DNA of 64,000 nt from AP-15 sp035538335 (GTDB lineage Bacteria > Pseudomonadota > Alphaproteobacteria > ATCC43930 > CGMCC-115725). The notes beneath the pieces were generated by a model. The model worked only from the letters and a program-made list of their open reading frames with translations, was not told where the DNA came from and searched no databases. A program made the translations under genes and the position numbers. Shown piece by piece: positions 1-8,516 of the stretch (positions are counted from its first letter, which is position 1; each line of letters opens with the position of its first letter). The stretch covers positions 1 to 64,000 of the forward strand of contig DATLKN010000036.1 of NCBI GenBank assembly GCA_035538335.1, read 5' to 3'.

Positions 1-216
1 ATGCCCTTCACCAACTCGAAAGCCCTCGGTAAGCTCGCGATCGTCACAGCCTGTGGCATTGGGGGTGCTCCTCTTTGCGGACTTCAGCAACCCGCGGAGT
101 ACCCCCTCTCACAGCCCTGACACAAATCTCCGTACATCACCGGGCGGAAGGCGGCCATTGCGGCGCTACCCGGCGAGAGGCTAACGTCCGGGCAACCACC
201 CATCGGGAGGAAACCT

Positions 217-1158
217 ATGACGATACTCGTCCTCGGCGGCACCGGCTTCATCGGCCGGCGGCTGATCCCGCTCCTCGTCGCGCGCGGCGAAGAGATCGTC
301 ACGATGGACATCAACCCCGGGACCGCCTCCTACGAAAGCCTCGGCAAGGCGGTGCGCGTCATCCGCGGCGACGTCACGCATTTCGACGAGGTCATGGCCG
401 CGACGGTCGCGGCGAAGCCCTCGCGCGTCGTCAACCTCGCCTATTATCTCGGTAGCGAGCATCCGCCGCATGCCGCCTTGAAGCTCAACGTCGTCGGCAT
501 GGACAATTGCTTCGAGGCGGCGCGGCTCGCGGGCGTCAACCGCATCGTCTATGCCAGTTCGCTCGCCGTCTCGGGCGAGCAGAAGCATTACGGCGAGCGC
601 ATGGTGAGCGAAGACGATTTCCGCCACGGCCATGTGCAATACGCGATGCACAAGATCTTCAACGAATGGCAGGCGCAGGACTACCGCGAGAAATACGGCA
701 TCGAGATCACCGCGATCCGCCCCGCCAACGTCACCGGCCCCGACAAGATCGTCGGGTCCGTCGACCACGTCAAATGCATCACTTTCCCGGCGCGCGGGGA
801 ATCGATCGGCTTCCCCCACAAGGACGCGATGCGCTGCCCCATTCATGTCGACGACATCGCCGAGGTGTTCGCGCGCATCCTCCTCACCGACAAGCCGAAG
901 CACTGGATCTACAATACCGGCGGCACGGCCATCAGCCTCGGCGAACTCGCGGGGCTGGTGCGCGAGTTCATCCCCGAGGCGCGCATCGAGTTCGAGCACG
1001 AGACGGGGGGCAAGGAGAGCTCCGGCAACTACCTGATCGACAATACCCGGCTCGTCCAGGAATTCGGCGTCCAGTATCTGCCCTACCGCCAGCGCGTCCT
1101 GCAGATCATCAACGACGTGCGCCGCGAACGGGGCCTGCCGCCGCTCGCCGACCGCTGA
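217..1158 (+). CDS. NAD-dependent epimerase/dehydratase (extended SDR)
   Basis: A 313-residue Rossmann-fold protein of the NAD-dependent epimerase/dehydratase family, expected in the cytosol. The nucleotide loop G7-x2-G10-x2-G13 follows the first beta strand, a Ser pair lies at 114-115, and the catalytic Tyr142-x3-Lys146 is present, so the oxidoreductase core looks intact. Family members act on nucleotide sugars or small hydroxy/keto substrates; nothing here says which, and no sugar-pathway gene is adjacent. A strong ribosome site (GGGAGGAAAC) precedes the ATG. The gene appears to stand alone: 30 bp after its end comes repeat-bearing sequence. Family assignment is secure, substrate unknown. 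Confidence 0.85.
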   Translation: MTILVLGGTGFIGRRLIPLLVARGEEIVTMDINPGTASYESLGKAVRVIRGDVTHFDEVMAATVAAKPSRVVNLAYYLGSEHPPHAALKLNVVGMDNCFEAARLAGVNRIVYASSLAVSGEQKHYGERMVSEDDFRHGHVQYAMHKIFNEWQAQDYREKYGIEITAIRPANVTGPDKIVGSVDHVKCITFPARGESIGFPHKDAMRCPIHVDDIAEVFARILLTDKPKHWIYNTGGTAISLGELAGLVREFIPEARIEFEHETGGKESSGNYLIDNTRLVQEFGVQYLPYRQRVLQIINDVRRERGLPPLADR

Positions 1159-1190
1159 AGGCCGGGAAGGAATTGCGGGTTCGAATTTTT

Positions 1191-1320
1191 TTCGTCACCC
1201 CGGCGCAGGCCGGGGTCCATCAATCCGTCGCACGGTCGGAGCCGGTTGTTTCTGTGTCGTCGCCCATTCTTGTCAATCCGAGCCAGCGGTACCTTGGGTC
1301 CCGGCCTTCGCCGGGACGAC
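1191..1320. repeat. Two copies of a GTCCCGGC-type palindromic repeat
   Basis: Two short hairpin-forming units face each other: 1191-1220 (CACCCCGGCGCAGGCCGGGG core) and 1292-1320 (GTCCCGGCCTTCGCCGGGAC core). Both look like a common alphaproteobacterial intergenic palindrome, and relatives recur at 35057-35117. The second copy lies inside the longest possible reading frame of the downstream transporter, which is one reason to place that gene's start after it. Confidence 0.7.
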
Positions 1321-1347
1321 GAAATCAAGGCTGACCTCGAGGCGCGC

Positions 1348-2841
1348 GTGGACGAAGCCGCGGGAGAACGCGTCCGGCAGTATCCGCCCGCCGCCCGGCG
1401 GCGGCTGATCCTGCTCGCCTCGCTGATGGCGACCTTCATCACGGCCGTCGAAAGCTCGATCGTCGCCACCGCGATGCCGACGATCATCGGCGCTCTCGGC
1501 GGCTTCAACCTCTTCAGCTGGGTGTTCGCGGCCTATCTGTTGACGATGGCGGTCAGCATTCCGGTCTATGGCCGGCTCGCCGACCTCCACGGCAGGAAGC
1601 GCGTGTTCTTCGCCGGCACCGGCATCTTTCTCATCGGCACGACGCTGTGCGGCTTTTCTTCGACGATGGCCTCGCTGATCGTCTGGCGCGCCGTGCAGGG
1701 GCTCGGCGCCGGCGCTGTCCAGCCGATCGTCAGCACCGTCGTCGGCGACATCTACTCGCCGGCCGAGCGGGCCCGGGTGCAGGGCTACGTATCGGGCGTC
1801 TTCGGAGTGGCGGCGGTGCTGGGGCCGGCGCTCGGCGCCTTCATCGTCACGCATCTGCACTGGGCGCTCGTCTTCTGGGTAAACCTGCCGGTCGGCCTCG
1901 CCGCCATCGCGATGTACGCGGTCTTCCTCGACGAGCGGATCGAGCGGCGGCCGCACGTCATCGACTACCCCGGCGGCCTGCTGCTGACGATCGGCGTCGG
2001 CGCGGTCATGCTGGCGCTGGTGCAGGGCGGCAGCCTCGGGGCGGCCGGAGTGGCATCCGTCGTCGCGATCGCCGTCGCCGCCTTCATCGGCCTCGCGCTT
2101 CAGGAGCGCCGCGCGGCGGAGCCGATCGTACCGTTCGCGTTGTGGCGCAACCGCGTCATCGCGCTCGCCAATCTTGGCACTTTCGGCACCGGCGCGGCGA
2201 TGATGGGCGTCTCCGCCTTTCTGCCCGCCTATGTCCAGGGGGTGATGGGCCAGAGCCCCGGCGTCGCCGGCGTCGCCCTCGGCTGCCAGTCCTTCAGCTG
2301 GACCTTCGGCACGATCGCTGCGGCGCGGCTGATGGTGCGCATTTCCTACCGCGCCTCGGCCTCGGTCGGCGGCGCGACGCTGGTCATCGGCGCCGGCATC
2401 CTGGCGCTGTTGCAGCCGACGAGCGGGGTCGGCTGGGCGGTCGCGGGCTCGCTGGTGATGGGGTTCGGCATCGGCTTCTGCAACCCGGCCTTTCTCGTAT
2501 CGACCCAGGCGAGCGTCGATTGGGGCCAGCGCGGCGTCGCCACCGGCTCGGTCATGTTCATGCGCATTCTCGGCTCGTCATTGGGCGCGGCGCTGTTCGG
2601 CGCGATCGTCAACATCGCCGTCGAGCGGCGCGCGCCGGGCGCCGGCGACGCCGTCAACCGGCTGTTGCAGCCGGGCTTGCGCGACAGCCTTGGCGGTGCG
2701 GCGATCGCGCGGCTCTCGGCGGCCGTCGCCGCCGGCGTGCACGAAGTCTATCTCGTCCTGATGCTGATTGCGGCATTGACGCTTGCCGTGTCGCTGTGTT
2801 TTCCGGCCGGGGTGAGCCCGGTGACGCATGCTCGCCGGTAA
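1348..2841 (+). CDS. MFS drug efflux transporter, DHA2 (14-helix) type
   Basis: An inner-membrane major facilitator of about 497 residues with hydrophobic helices along its whole length, matching the 14-helix DHA2 drug:proton antiporters (EmrB/QacA group). The first helix carries a TAVESSIVATAMPTI-like segment, followed by the loop signature GRLADLHGRKR (motif A) after helix 2. The frame is open back to a TTG at 1246, but that stretch encodes a palindromic repeat, so the GTG at 1348 with a GAGG ahead of it is preferred. An NHL-repeat gene follows after 21 bp and is probably co-transcribed. Exported substrate unknown. Confidence 0.8.
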   Translation: MDEAAGERVRQYPPAARRRLILLASLMATFITAVESSIVATAMPTIIGALGGFNLFSWVFAAYLLTMAVSIPVYGRLADLHGRKRVFFAGTGIFLIGTTLCGFSSTMASLIVWRAVQGLGAGAVQPIVSTVVGDIYSPAERARVQGYVSGVFGVAAVLGPALGAFIVTHLHWALVFWVNLPVGLAAIAMYAVFLDERIERRPHVIDYPGGLLLTIGVGAVMLALVQGGSLGAAGVASVVAIAVAAFIGLALQERRAAEPIVPFALWRNRVIALANLGTFGTGAAMMGVSAFLPAYVQGVMGQSPGVAGVALGCQSFSWTFGTIAAARLMVRISYRASASVGGATLVIGAGILALLQPTSGVGWAVAGSLVMGFGIGFCNPAFLVSTQASVDWGQRGVATGSVMFMRILGSSLGAALFGAIVNIAVERRAPGAGDAVNRLLQPGLRDSLGGAAIARLSAAVAAGVHEVYLVLMLIAALTLAVSLCFPAGVSPVTHARR

Positions 2842-2862
2842 CTTCAGGAGCGGAGGGGTTCG

Positions 2863-3828
2863 ATGTCGGTCGTATTGGGAACCGAGGGCTGGCGCTACGA
2901 GGTCGTCGAGGATTGGGCGAAACTGCCGCCCGGCTTTGCTCTCGACGCCGATTGCGCGGCGGTCGGCGTCGACAAAAGCGACAATGTCTATGTCTTCAAC
3001 CGCGGCGCTCACCCGATGCTGGTCTTCGACCGCGACGGCAATTTTCTGCGCTCCTGGGGCGAGGGAGTCTTCCGCCGCCCGCACGGCATTCACATGGCGC
3101 CCGACGACACGATCTTCTGCACCGACGACGGCGACCACACGGTGCGCAAATGCACGCTCGACGGCAGGGTGTTGCTGACGCTCGGCATCGCCGGCAAGCC
3201 GGCCCCCTATATGAGCGGCGAGCCCTTCCACCGCTGCACCCACACCGCGCTCTCGCCCAATGAGGAGATCTATGTCTCCGACGGCTACGGTAACGCCCGC
3301 GTCCACAAATATTCGCCCGACGGCAAATTGCTGATGTCGTGGGGCGAGCCCGGCACCGATCCCGGCCAGTTCAACATCGCGCACAACATCTGCTGCGATC
3401 CCGAGGGCTGGGTCTACGTCGCCGACCGCGAGAACCACCGCGTGCAGGTGTTCGACGGCCAGGGAAAGTACGAGGCGCAGTGGAACAACATGCACCGCCC
3501 GTCGGGGCTGTTCATGCAATTGGCGGCCCGGCAGCCGCGCTTCTACATCGGCGAGATCGGCGGCGGCATGGGCGTCAATTACGACCATCCGGGGATCGGC
3601 CCCAGGGTCAGCATCTACACCCAGCAGGGCGAACTGCTGGCGCGCCTCGGCCATCGCCCGGCCGGGCTCGAAATAGGCCAGTTCGTCTCGCCGCACGGCC
3701 TCGCCGTCGACAGCCGCGGCGACATCTATGTCGGCGAAGTGTCCTTCACCAATTGGGGCAACCGCTACAAGGGCGAGCCGTTTCCGCCCGGCCTCAGAAG
3801 CCTGCAAAAGCTGGTGAAGCTGAGGTGA
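2863..3828 (+). CDS. NHL-repeat beta-propeller protein (PAL-like)
   Basis: A 321-residue protein built from repeated blades of the NHL type (for example YVADRENHRVQVFD and YVSDGYGNARVHKY), each with the usual D-G-x-G/N turn. This architecture is shared with the lyase domain of peptidyl-glycine alpha-amidating enzyme, and bacterial members are often labelled that way without proof of activity. There is no signal peptide, so it is probably cytosolic. A strong ribosome site (GGAGCGGAGGGG) precedes the ATG. It follows a DHA2 transporter directly; a paralogue at 25443-26318 follows another DHA2 transporter operon. Function unknown. Confidence 0.75.
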   Translation: MSVVLGTEGWRYEVVEDWAKLPPGFALDADCAAVGVDKSDNVYVFNRGAHPMLVFDRDGNFLRSWGEGVFRRPHGIHMAPDDTIFCTDDGDHTVRKCTLDGRVLLTLGIAGKPAPYMSGEPFHRCTHTALSPNEEIYVSDGYGNARVHKYSPDGKLLMSWGEPGTDPGQFNIAHNICCDPEGWVYVADRENHRVQVFDGQGKYEAQWNNMHRPSGLFMQLAARQPRFYIGEIGGGMGVNYDHPGIGPRVSIYTQQGELLARLGHRPAGLEIGQFVSPHGLAVDSRGDIYVGEVSFTNWGNRYKGEPFPPGLRSLQKLVKLR

Positions 3829-3858
3829 AGGGCTTTTCACAGCAGCACCGACCCCGTT

Positions 3859-3897
3859 ATCCTGAGGAGGCCGCGAAGCGGCCGTCTCGAAGGACGC
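3859..3897 (+). repeat. REP-like repeat, family A, left of GIY-YIG gene
   Basis: A unit running from ATCCTGAGGAGG to TCGAAGGACGC around a perfect hairpin GGCCGC-GAA-GCGGCC (3869-3883). It lies 13 bp before the GIY-YIG start codon and is the inverted partner of 4201-4241. Other copies form doublets at 13142-13250 and 16881-16990. Confidence 0.85.
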
Positions 3898-3910
3898 GTG
3901 AGCGATCGGC

Positions 3911-4243
3911 ATGACCGCCTATTTGTACATTCTGCGCTGCGCCGATGGCTCGTATTACGTCGGGACGACTGTGACTAGCCTCGAAAGGCGACTGGCCGAG
4001 CATCAGTCCGGTGCGCCCGGCGGTTACACCGCTCCGCGAAGACCGGTGCAACTGGTGTTTCATCAGTGTTTCGAACGGCTGGACGACGCTGCCGCCGCGG
4101 AGCGCCAAGTCAAAGGGTGGCGCCGTGACAAGAAGGAGGCTCTGATCCGCGGCGATTTTCCGGCGCTACGAGCATTGGCTGGACGCGGCGTCAGGGCAGT
4201 GCGTCCTTCGAGACGCGGCCCGGAGGGCCGCTCCTCAGGATGA
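3911..4243 (+). CDS. GIY-YIG nuclease superfamily protein
   Basis: A 110-residue stand-alone GIY-YIG domain of the small URI/YhbQ type. The two signature strands appear as Y6-I7-L8 and Y16-V17-G18; Arg27, His31, Tyr39 and the metal-binding Glu64 (AERQVKGW segment) are at the positions expected for an active nuclease. The last 13 or so residues (Arg/Gly/Ser-rich) and the stop codon are encoded by an inverted REP-like repeat, and another copy ends 13 bp before the start codon. The gene is thus packaged inside an inverted-repeat pair, as RAYT transposase genes are with their REPs. A mobilising role is inference; DNA cleavage is a family property. Confidence 0.85.
   Translation: MTAYLYILRCADGSYYVGTTVTSLERRLAEHQSGAPGGYTAPRRPVQLVFHQCFERLDDAAAAERQVKGWRRDKKEALIRGDFPALRALAGRGVRAVRPSRRGPEGRSSG
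4201..4241 (-). repeat. REP-like repeat, family A, right of GIY-YIG gene
   Basis: The reverse-orientation partner of 3859-3897: GCGTCCTTCGAG, a hairpin GCGGCCC-GGA-GGGCCGC, then CTCCTCAGGATGA. It overlaps the 3' end of the GIY-YIG gene and supplies its stop codon. In both flanking copies the GGACGC end faces the gene. Confidence 0.85.
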
Positions 4244-4281
4244 CGAATGTCTGGAATACGCGGTGAGAAGGAGAACCGACA

Positions 4282-5334
4282 ATGCCGGAAAATCCGCGTT
4301 GGAAAAACCGCCCGCCCGGCTCGACCTGGGGCGATTTCGGGCCCGACGACCAGCTCGGCCGGCTCAACCTGTTGACCGCCGACAGGGTCAAAGCGGGCAT
4401 CGCCGAGGTCGGCGAGGGCAAGACCTTTTGCCTGTCGCTGCCGCTCGATTACCCCGGCGGCACCGCCGTCAACCCGCGCCGCCATCCGCCAGTATTGTCG
4501 CCGACAACGCGCCGCGGCAAGGCCAATTTCACCTATCCCCTCGCTCTCGAAGACGCGCGCCTCGTCGACGTCATCAACGACGACAAGGTCGAGCTGACGC
4601 TGCAGTATTCCTCGCAATGGGACAGCCTCGCGCATGTCGGCCAGCTGTTCGACGCCGACGGCGACGGCAAGCCGGAAATCGTCTTCTACAACGGCTACCG
4701 TGCCGGCGAGCACATCATCGGCCCGACCGATTACCGCGACGGCGGCGAGAGGCCGATGGGCGGCCATATCGGCGCCCGCGCGCTCTCGGTGGACCTCATG
4801 GCGGCGCACCCGATCCAGGGCCGCGGCGTGATGATCGACCTCGAAGCGCATTTCGGGCGCGGCGAAAGCTTTGTCGGCTACGACGATCTGATGCGGGTCA
4901 TGGAGAAGGACAGGATCGTCGTCGAGGAGGGCGACCTCGTCTGCCTCCGCACCGGCTACGACCGGGTCCTGCTCGACATGCACAAGTCGCCCGATCCGAA
5001 GGTGCTGGCGGCCAATCCGGGCGCCGGGCTCGACGGCCGCGACGACAAACTGCTCGACTGGATCACCCGCTCGGGCGCCGTCGCCCTCATATCCGACAAC
5101 CGCGCGGTCGAGCAAATGCCGTCGCGCCCGTCGCAAGCGGCAAGCCACGCCGCGCTGCCGTTGCACGCGCATTGCCTCTTCAAGCTCGGCGTCTATCTCG
5201 GCGAGATCTGGCTGTTGTCGGAATTGGCCGATTGGCTGCGCGCCAATGGCCGCTCGCGCTTCCTGCTGACGGCGCCGCCGCTCAGGCTGCCGGGCGCGGT
5301 CGGCTCGCCGGCCAATGCGATCGCAACCGTGTGA
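4282..5334 (+). CDS. Cyclase-family metal-dependent hydrolase
   Basis: A 350-residue member of the cyclase/kynurenine-formamidase-like family (the longer branch). The diagnostic segment SSQWDSLAHVG (about 111-120, metal-ligand type His118) replaces the short-form HxGTHxD motif, and later stretches such as GHIGARALSVDL and RGVMIDLEAH are typical of the family. These proteins hydrolyse amides, esters or lactones with a divalent metal in the cytosol; the substrate is not predictable. The ATG has a ribosome site (GAGAAGGAG). It follows the repeat-flanked GIY-YIG gene and converges with the CDC48-like gene nine bases later. Confidence 0.8.
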   Translation: MPENPRWKNRPPGSTWGDFGPDDQLGRLNLLTADRVKAGIAEVGEGKTFCLSLPLDYPGGTAVNPRRHPPVLSPTTRRGKANFTYPLALEDARLVDVINDDKVELTLQYSSQWDSLAHVGQLFDADGDGKPEIVFYNGYRAGEHIIGPTDYRDGGERPMGGHIGARALSVDLMAAHPIQGRGVMIDLEAHFGRGESFVGYDDLMRVMEKDRIVVEEGDLVCLRTGYDRVLLDMHKSPDPKVLAANPGAGLDGRDDKLLDWITRSGAVALISDNRAVEQMPSRPSQAASHAALPLHAHCLFKLGVYLGEIWLLSELADWLRANGRSRFLLTAPPLRLPGAVGSPANAIATV

Positions 5335-5343
5335 GCGAGAAGA

Positions 5344-7485
5344 TTATCCGAGCTCGTCTAGCGCGGCGGCGAAATCGGCCGGCGTGATCTCGATGCCGGC
5401 ATGCTCGCCGCCGTGCGGCAGTACGCGGCGCAGCGCGATCAGCGCGGCGCGGTCGCAGAGAAACCTCACCTCGGCCGCCGACATCCCTTCCGTCGCCGCC
5501 GCGAGATGCGCGACATCGACGCCCGGCGCCAGCGGCCGGTGGCGCAGATGGAGTTCGAGGATCGCCTCGCGCCGCTGCCGGTCCGGCTTCGGCACTTCGA
5601 GCCGGTAATCGATCCGCCCGGGGCGCAGGAGCGCCTCGTCCACCATGTCTGGCCGGTTGGTGGCGGCGATGACCCATACCCCGCGCAGCCCCTCGATGCC
5701 GTCGAGTTCGGTCAGCAGTTGGCTGACGACGCGATCCGTCGCCTCGGAACGCTCGCCGCCGCGCCGCGGCGCCAAGGCGTCGACCTCGTCGAGAAAGACG
5801 ATGCAGGGCGCTGCTTGCCGCGCCCGCGCGAACAGCTCGCGCACCGCCCGCTCCGACTCGCCGACATATTTCGACAACAGCTGCGGCCCCTTGACCGAGA
5901 TGAAGTTCATGTGGCCCTGGCTCGCTAGCGCCCGGGCAACGAGCGTCTTGCCGTTACCCGGCGGCCCGTAGAGCAGGATGCCGCGCGGCGGTTCGAGATG
6001 CAGCCGGGCGAACAGCGCCGGCTCCTTGAGCGGCCAGGCGATCGCCTCCTCGAGCGCGCGCCTCACATTGTCGAGCCCCGCGACCGCCTCCCAACCGACC
6101 TCCGGCACGTCGATCGCGAATTCCCGCATCGCCGACGGCGTTATCTCGGCCAGCGCCTCGCTGAAATCGGCCATCGTCACTTCCATCGCCGCCAGCACGT
6201 CATGCGCGAGCCGTCCCGTGCCGGGCAGCAGCTTCGGCAGCTGCCGGCGCAGCGAGGCCATTGCCGCCTCGCGGCACAGCGCCGCCAGATCGGCGCCGGT
6301 GAAGCCGTGCGCCGCGTCGGTAAGCTTGTCACGGTCGACATCGGCGGCGAGCGGCATGCCGCGCGAGTGGATTGCAAGGATCTCGCGGCGGGCGTGCGCG
6401 CTCGGGACCGGGATTGTGATCTCCCGGTCGAAGCGGCCGGGCCGGCGCAATGCCGGGTCGAGGCTGTCCGGCCGGTTGGTCGCTGCCATGACGATGACTT
6501 CGCCGCGGCCTTCGAGGCCGTCCATCAGCGACAACAGCTGCGCGACGACGCGCCGTTCGACTTCGCCCTCGACCCGGTCGCGGCGCGGCGCCAAGGCGTC
6601 GATTTCGTCGAAGAAGATGATGCACGGCGCGAGGCGGCGGGCGTCCTCGAAGATCTTGCGCAGGCGCTCCTCGCTGGCGCCGTAGTGCTCGCGGATGATC
6701 TCGGGGCCGCTGACATGGATGAAATACGCATCCGCCTCGTGCGCGACCGCCCGTGCGAGCAGCGTCTTGCCGCAGCCAGGCGGGCCGCGCAGCAGAACGC
6801 CCTTCGGCGGCGCGATGCCCAGCCGCTCAAAGATCTCGGGATGCGCGAGCGGCAGCTCGACCATCTCGCGGACGCGCTCGATCTCGTGCCCCAGCCCGCC
6901 GAGGTCGTCGTAGGTGGTGATCTCCTCGGCCTCGTCTGCCCCGGGCGGGGCGTCATCGATCGCGAGCAGCGTCTCCGGGTGGATCAGCACCGCCCCGTCG
7001 GGCTCGGTCCGCAGGATCGCAAAGTCGCTGTGGCCGCCGCCGATCAGCGCAACCCGCACCCGGTCGCCGGCGTTGACCGCGAGCCCGTCGAGCCGGTTCG
7101 CCACGTAATCGATGTCGTCCTCGCCCAATCGTGCGCCGCCGAGCGGGCCGATCGTCACGCGCTGCGCTACCCGGCATTCCGCCTTTCTGACCGTGACCGT
7201 CTGATCGAGCCAGACCCCGGCATTGAGGCGCGTGACGCCGTCGAGCTGGATCGCGCCCTTGCCGCGGTCGTCGCGGAAGGTCGGCATCGCTTTTGCGAAC
7301 GTGTTCTTTTGGCCGGCGATTTCGAGCACGTCGCCGGCTGCCGCGTCGAGCTCCTCGAGGGCTTCGGGATCGAGCCGCACGATGCCGCGGCCGATGTCGT
7401 CGCGGCGCGCCTCGACGACGTTGAGACACAAAATGGACGGCGCCGACGGCGGCGAGCCGTCATCCGCCGGGTCGCCGTTCAACAA
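5344..7485 (-). CDS. CDC48/VCP-type double AAA+ ATPase
   Basis: About 713 residues: an N-terminal CDC48-type double-psi barrel (VVEARRDDIGRGIVRLD onward), then two AAA+ modules. The first has Walker A GPPGCGKT (about 234-241) and Walker B IIFFDEID (289-296); the second has GPPGNGKT (about 507-514) and CIVFLDEVD (562-569). Sensor asparagines (AATNRPD) and arginine fingers (RRPGRFD, LRPGRID) occur in both. Such hexamers unfold proteins or dismantle complexes; bacterial substrates are poorly known. The frame is open to a TTG at 7578, but a TTG at 7485 behind GAGGG places the domain as in homologues. Start uncertain. Confidence 0.85.
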   Translation of the reverse strand: MLNGDPADDGSPPSAPSILCLNVVEARRDDIGRGIVRLDPEALEELDAAAGDVLEIAGQKNTFAKAMPTFRDDRGKGAIQLDGVTRLNAGVWLDQTVTVRKAECRVAQRVTIGPLGGARLGEDDIDYVANRLDGLAVNAGDRVRVALIGGGHSDFAILRTEPDGAVLIHPETLLAIDDAPPGADEAEEITTYDDLGGLGHEIERVREMVELPLAHPEIFERLGIAPPKGVLLRGPPGCGKTLLARAVAHEADAYFIHVSGPEIIREHYGASEERLRKIFEDARRLAPCIIFFDEIDALAPRRDRVEGEVERRVVAQLLSLMDGLEGRGEVIVMAATNRPDSLDPALRRPGRFDREITIPVPSAHARREILAIHSRGMPLAADVDRDKLTDAAHGFTGADLAALCREAAMASLRRQLPKLLPGTGRLAHDVLAAMEVTMADFSEALAEITPSAMREFAIDVPEVGWEAVAGLDNVRRALEEAIAWPLKEPALFARLHLEPPRGILLYGPPGNGKTLVARALASQGHMNFISVKGPQLLSKYVGESERAVRELFARARQAAPCIVFLDEVDALAPRRGGERSEATDRVVSQLLTELDGIEGLRGVWVIAATNRPDMVDEALLRPGRIDYRLEVPKPDRQRREAILELHLRHRPLAPGVDVAHLAAATEGMSAAEVRFLCDRAALIALRRVLPHGGEHAGIEITPADFAAALDELG

Positions 7486-7627
7486 TGTGCTGCCCTCGCT
7501 GCGAGATCGAACGGCAATGACCGGCAATTTCGATGCCAGAGCGAAAGCGGCGGCGGGGCGGCGTTCCGCGCCGCCCAAGCGGGGTTTTCGCCCGCCTCGG
7601 GCGGGAAAAATTCCCGACCGGGGAAGG

Positions 7628-8413
7628 CTATGCCAAGGTCGAATTGAAGGCGCCGCCGTCGAGCAGCAGGTTCTGGCCGACGATGAAGCCCGAGGAGGCG
7701 GCGCACAGAAAGGCGCAGGCGTCGCCGAATTCGGCGGGGTCGCCGACCCGCCCGGTCGGGTTAGTGGCCGAGCGCTTTTGCAGCATCTCCTCGAACGAGA
7801 CGTTGTCGCGGCGCGCCTCGAACTCCATCCCCGAGCGCAGCCGGTCGGTCAGAAACGGCCCCGGCAGAAGGTTGTTGATCGTCACGTTGTGGCGCGCCAC
7901 CTGGCGGGCGAGCCCGGCGACAAAGCCGGTCAGCCCGGCGCGCGCGCCGTTCGACATGCCGAGGATCGCGATCGGCGATTTGACCGAGGCCGAGGTGATG
8001 TTGACGATGCGGCCGAATTTGCGCCGGCACATGCCGTCGACGGTCGCCTTGATCAGCATGATCGGGGTCAGCATGTTGGCGTTGACCGCCTTCTGCCAGT
8101 CCTCGATCGACCAGTCGCGGAAATCGCCGTGCGGCGGCCCGCCGGCATTGTTGACGAGGATGTCTGGCTCGGGGCAGGCGGCGAGCGCGGCGGCGCGGCC
8201 CTGTTCGGTCGTGATGTCGCCGGCGACGGCGGTCACCTTGGCGCCGGTTTCGCGCCGGATCTCTTCGGCGGTCGCTTCCAGCGTCTCTTTCGTCCGGGCG
8301 GTGATCACAAGTTCCGCCCCGGCGCGCGCCAGCGCCGTGGCGCAGGCCCGCCCGAGCCCCTTGCTCGCGGCGCAGACGATGGCCTTGCGGCCGGCGATGC
8401 GCAAATCCAACAT
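7628..8413 (-). CDS. SDR-family protein with replaced catalytic Tyr/Lys
   Basis: A 261-residue short-chain dehydrogenase/reductase fold. The cofactor loop is AASKGLGRA (15-23), the NNAG strand motif is at 88-91, and a Ser follows the fifth strand (Ser141). Where classical members have Tyr-x3-Lys, this protein reads Ser154-Asn-Gly-Ala-Arg158, aligned through the following AGLTGF. A recognised subset of bacterial SDRs shares this NGAR form, so it may be a divergent reductase or a binding protein rather than a decayed enzyme. It sits upstream of the CDC48-like gene on the same strand, 142 bp from that gene's likely start. Confidence 0.8.
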   Translation of the reverse strand: MLDLRIAGRKAIVCAASKGLGRACATALARAGAELVITARTKETLEATAEEIRRETGAKVTAVAGDITTEQGRAAALAACPEPDILVNNAGGPPHGDFRDWSIEDWQKAVNANMLTPIMLIKATVDGMCRRKFGRIVNITSASVKSPIAILGMSNGARAGLTGFVAGLARQVARHNVTINNLLPGPFLTDRLRSGMEFEARRDNVSFEEMLQKRSATNPTGRVGDPAEFGDACAFLCAASSGFIVGQNLLLDGGAFNSTLA

Positions 8414-8516
8414 GGCGTCCTCCGCTACTCCGATGGGTCATGCCTCGACGGCAGCCTCCCGGTGTACCCCGGTTTCGCATTGCGCGCGACCGCTGTCGCG
8501 CGGCAGGAGAGAAGAT

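Noticed and set aside
1..120. A 39-codon open frame from the first base of the window (MPFTNSKALGK start).
   Set aside because: Its upstream context is outside the window, it is short, and it resembles no known protein; too little to call a gene.
1184..1192. T-run after the epimerase gene as a terminator.
   Set aside because: No stable stem directly precedes it; the hairpin comes afterwards as part of a repeat.
7587..7615. GC hairpin CCCGCC-TCG-GGCGGG flanked by TTTT and AAAAA between the SDR and CDC48-like genes.
   Set aside because: On either strand the U-tract would come before the stem rather than after it, so it does not fit a Rho-independent terminator.
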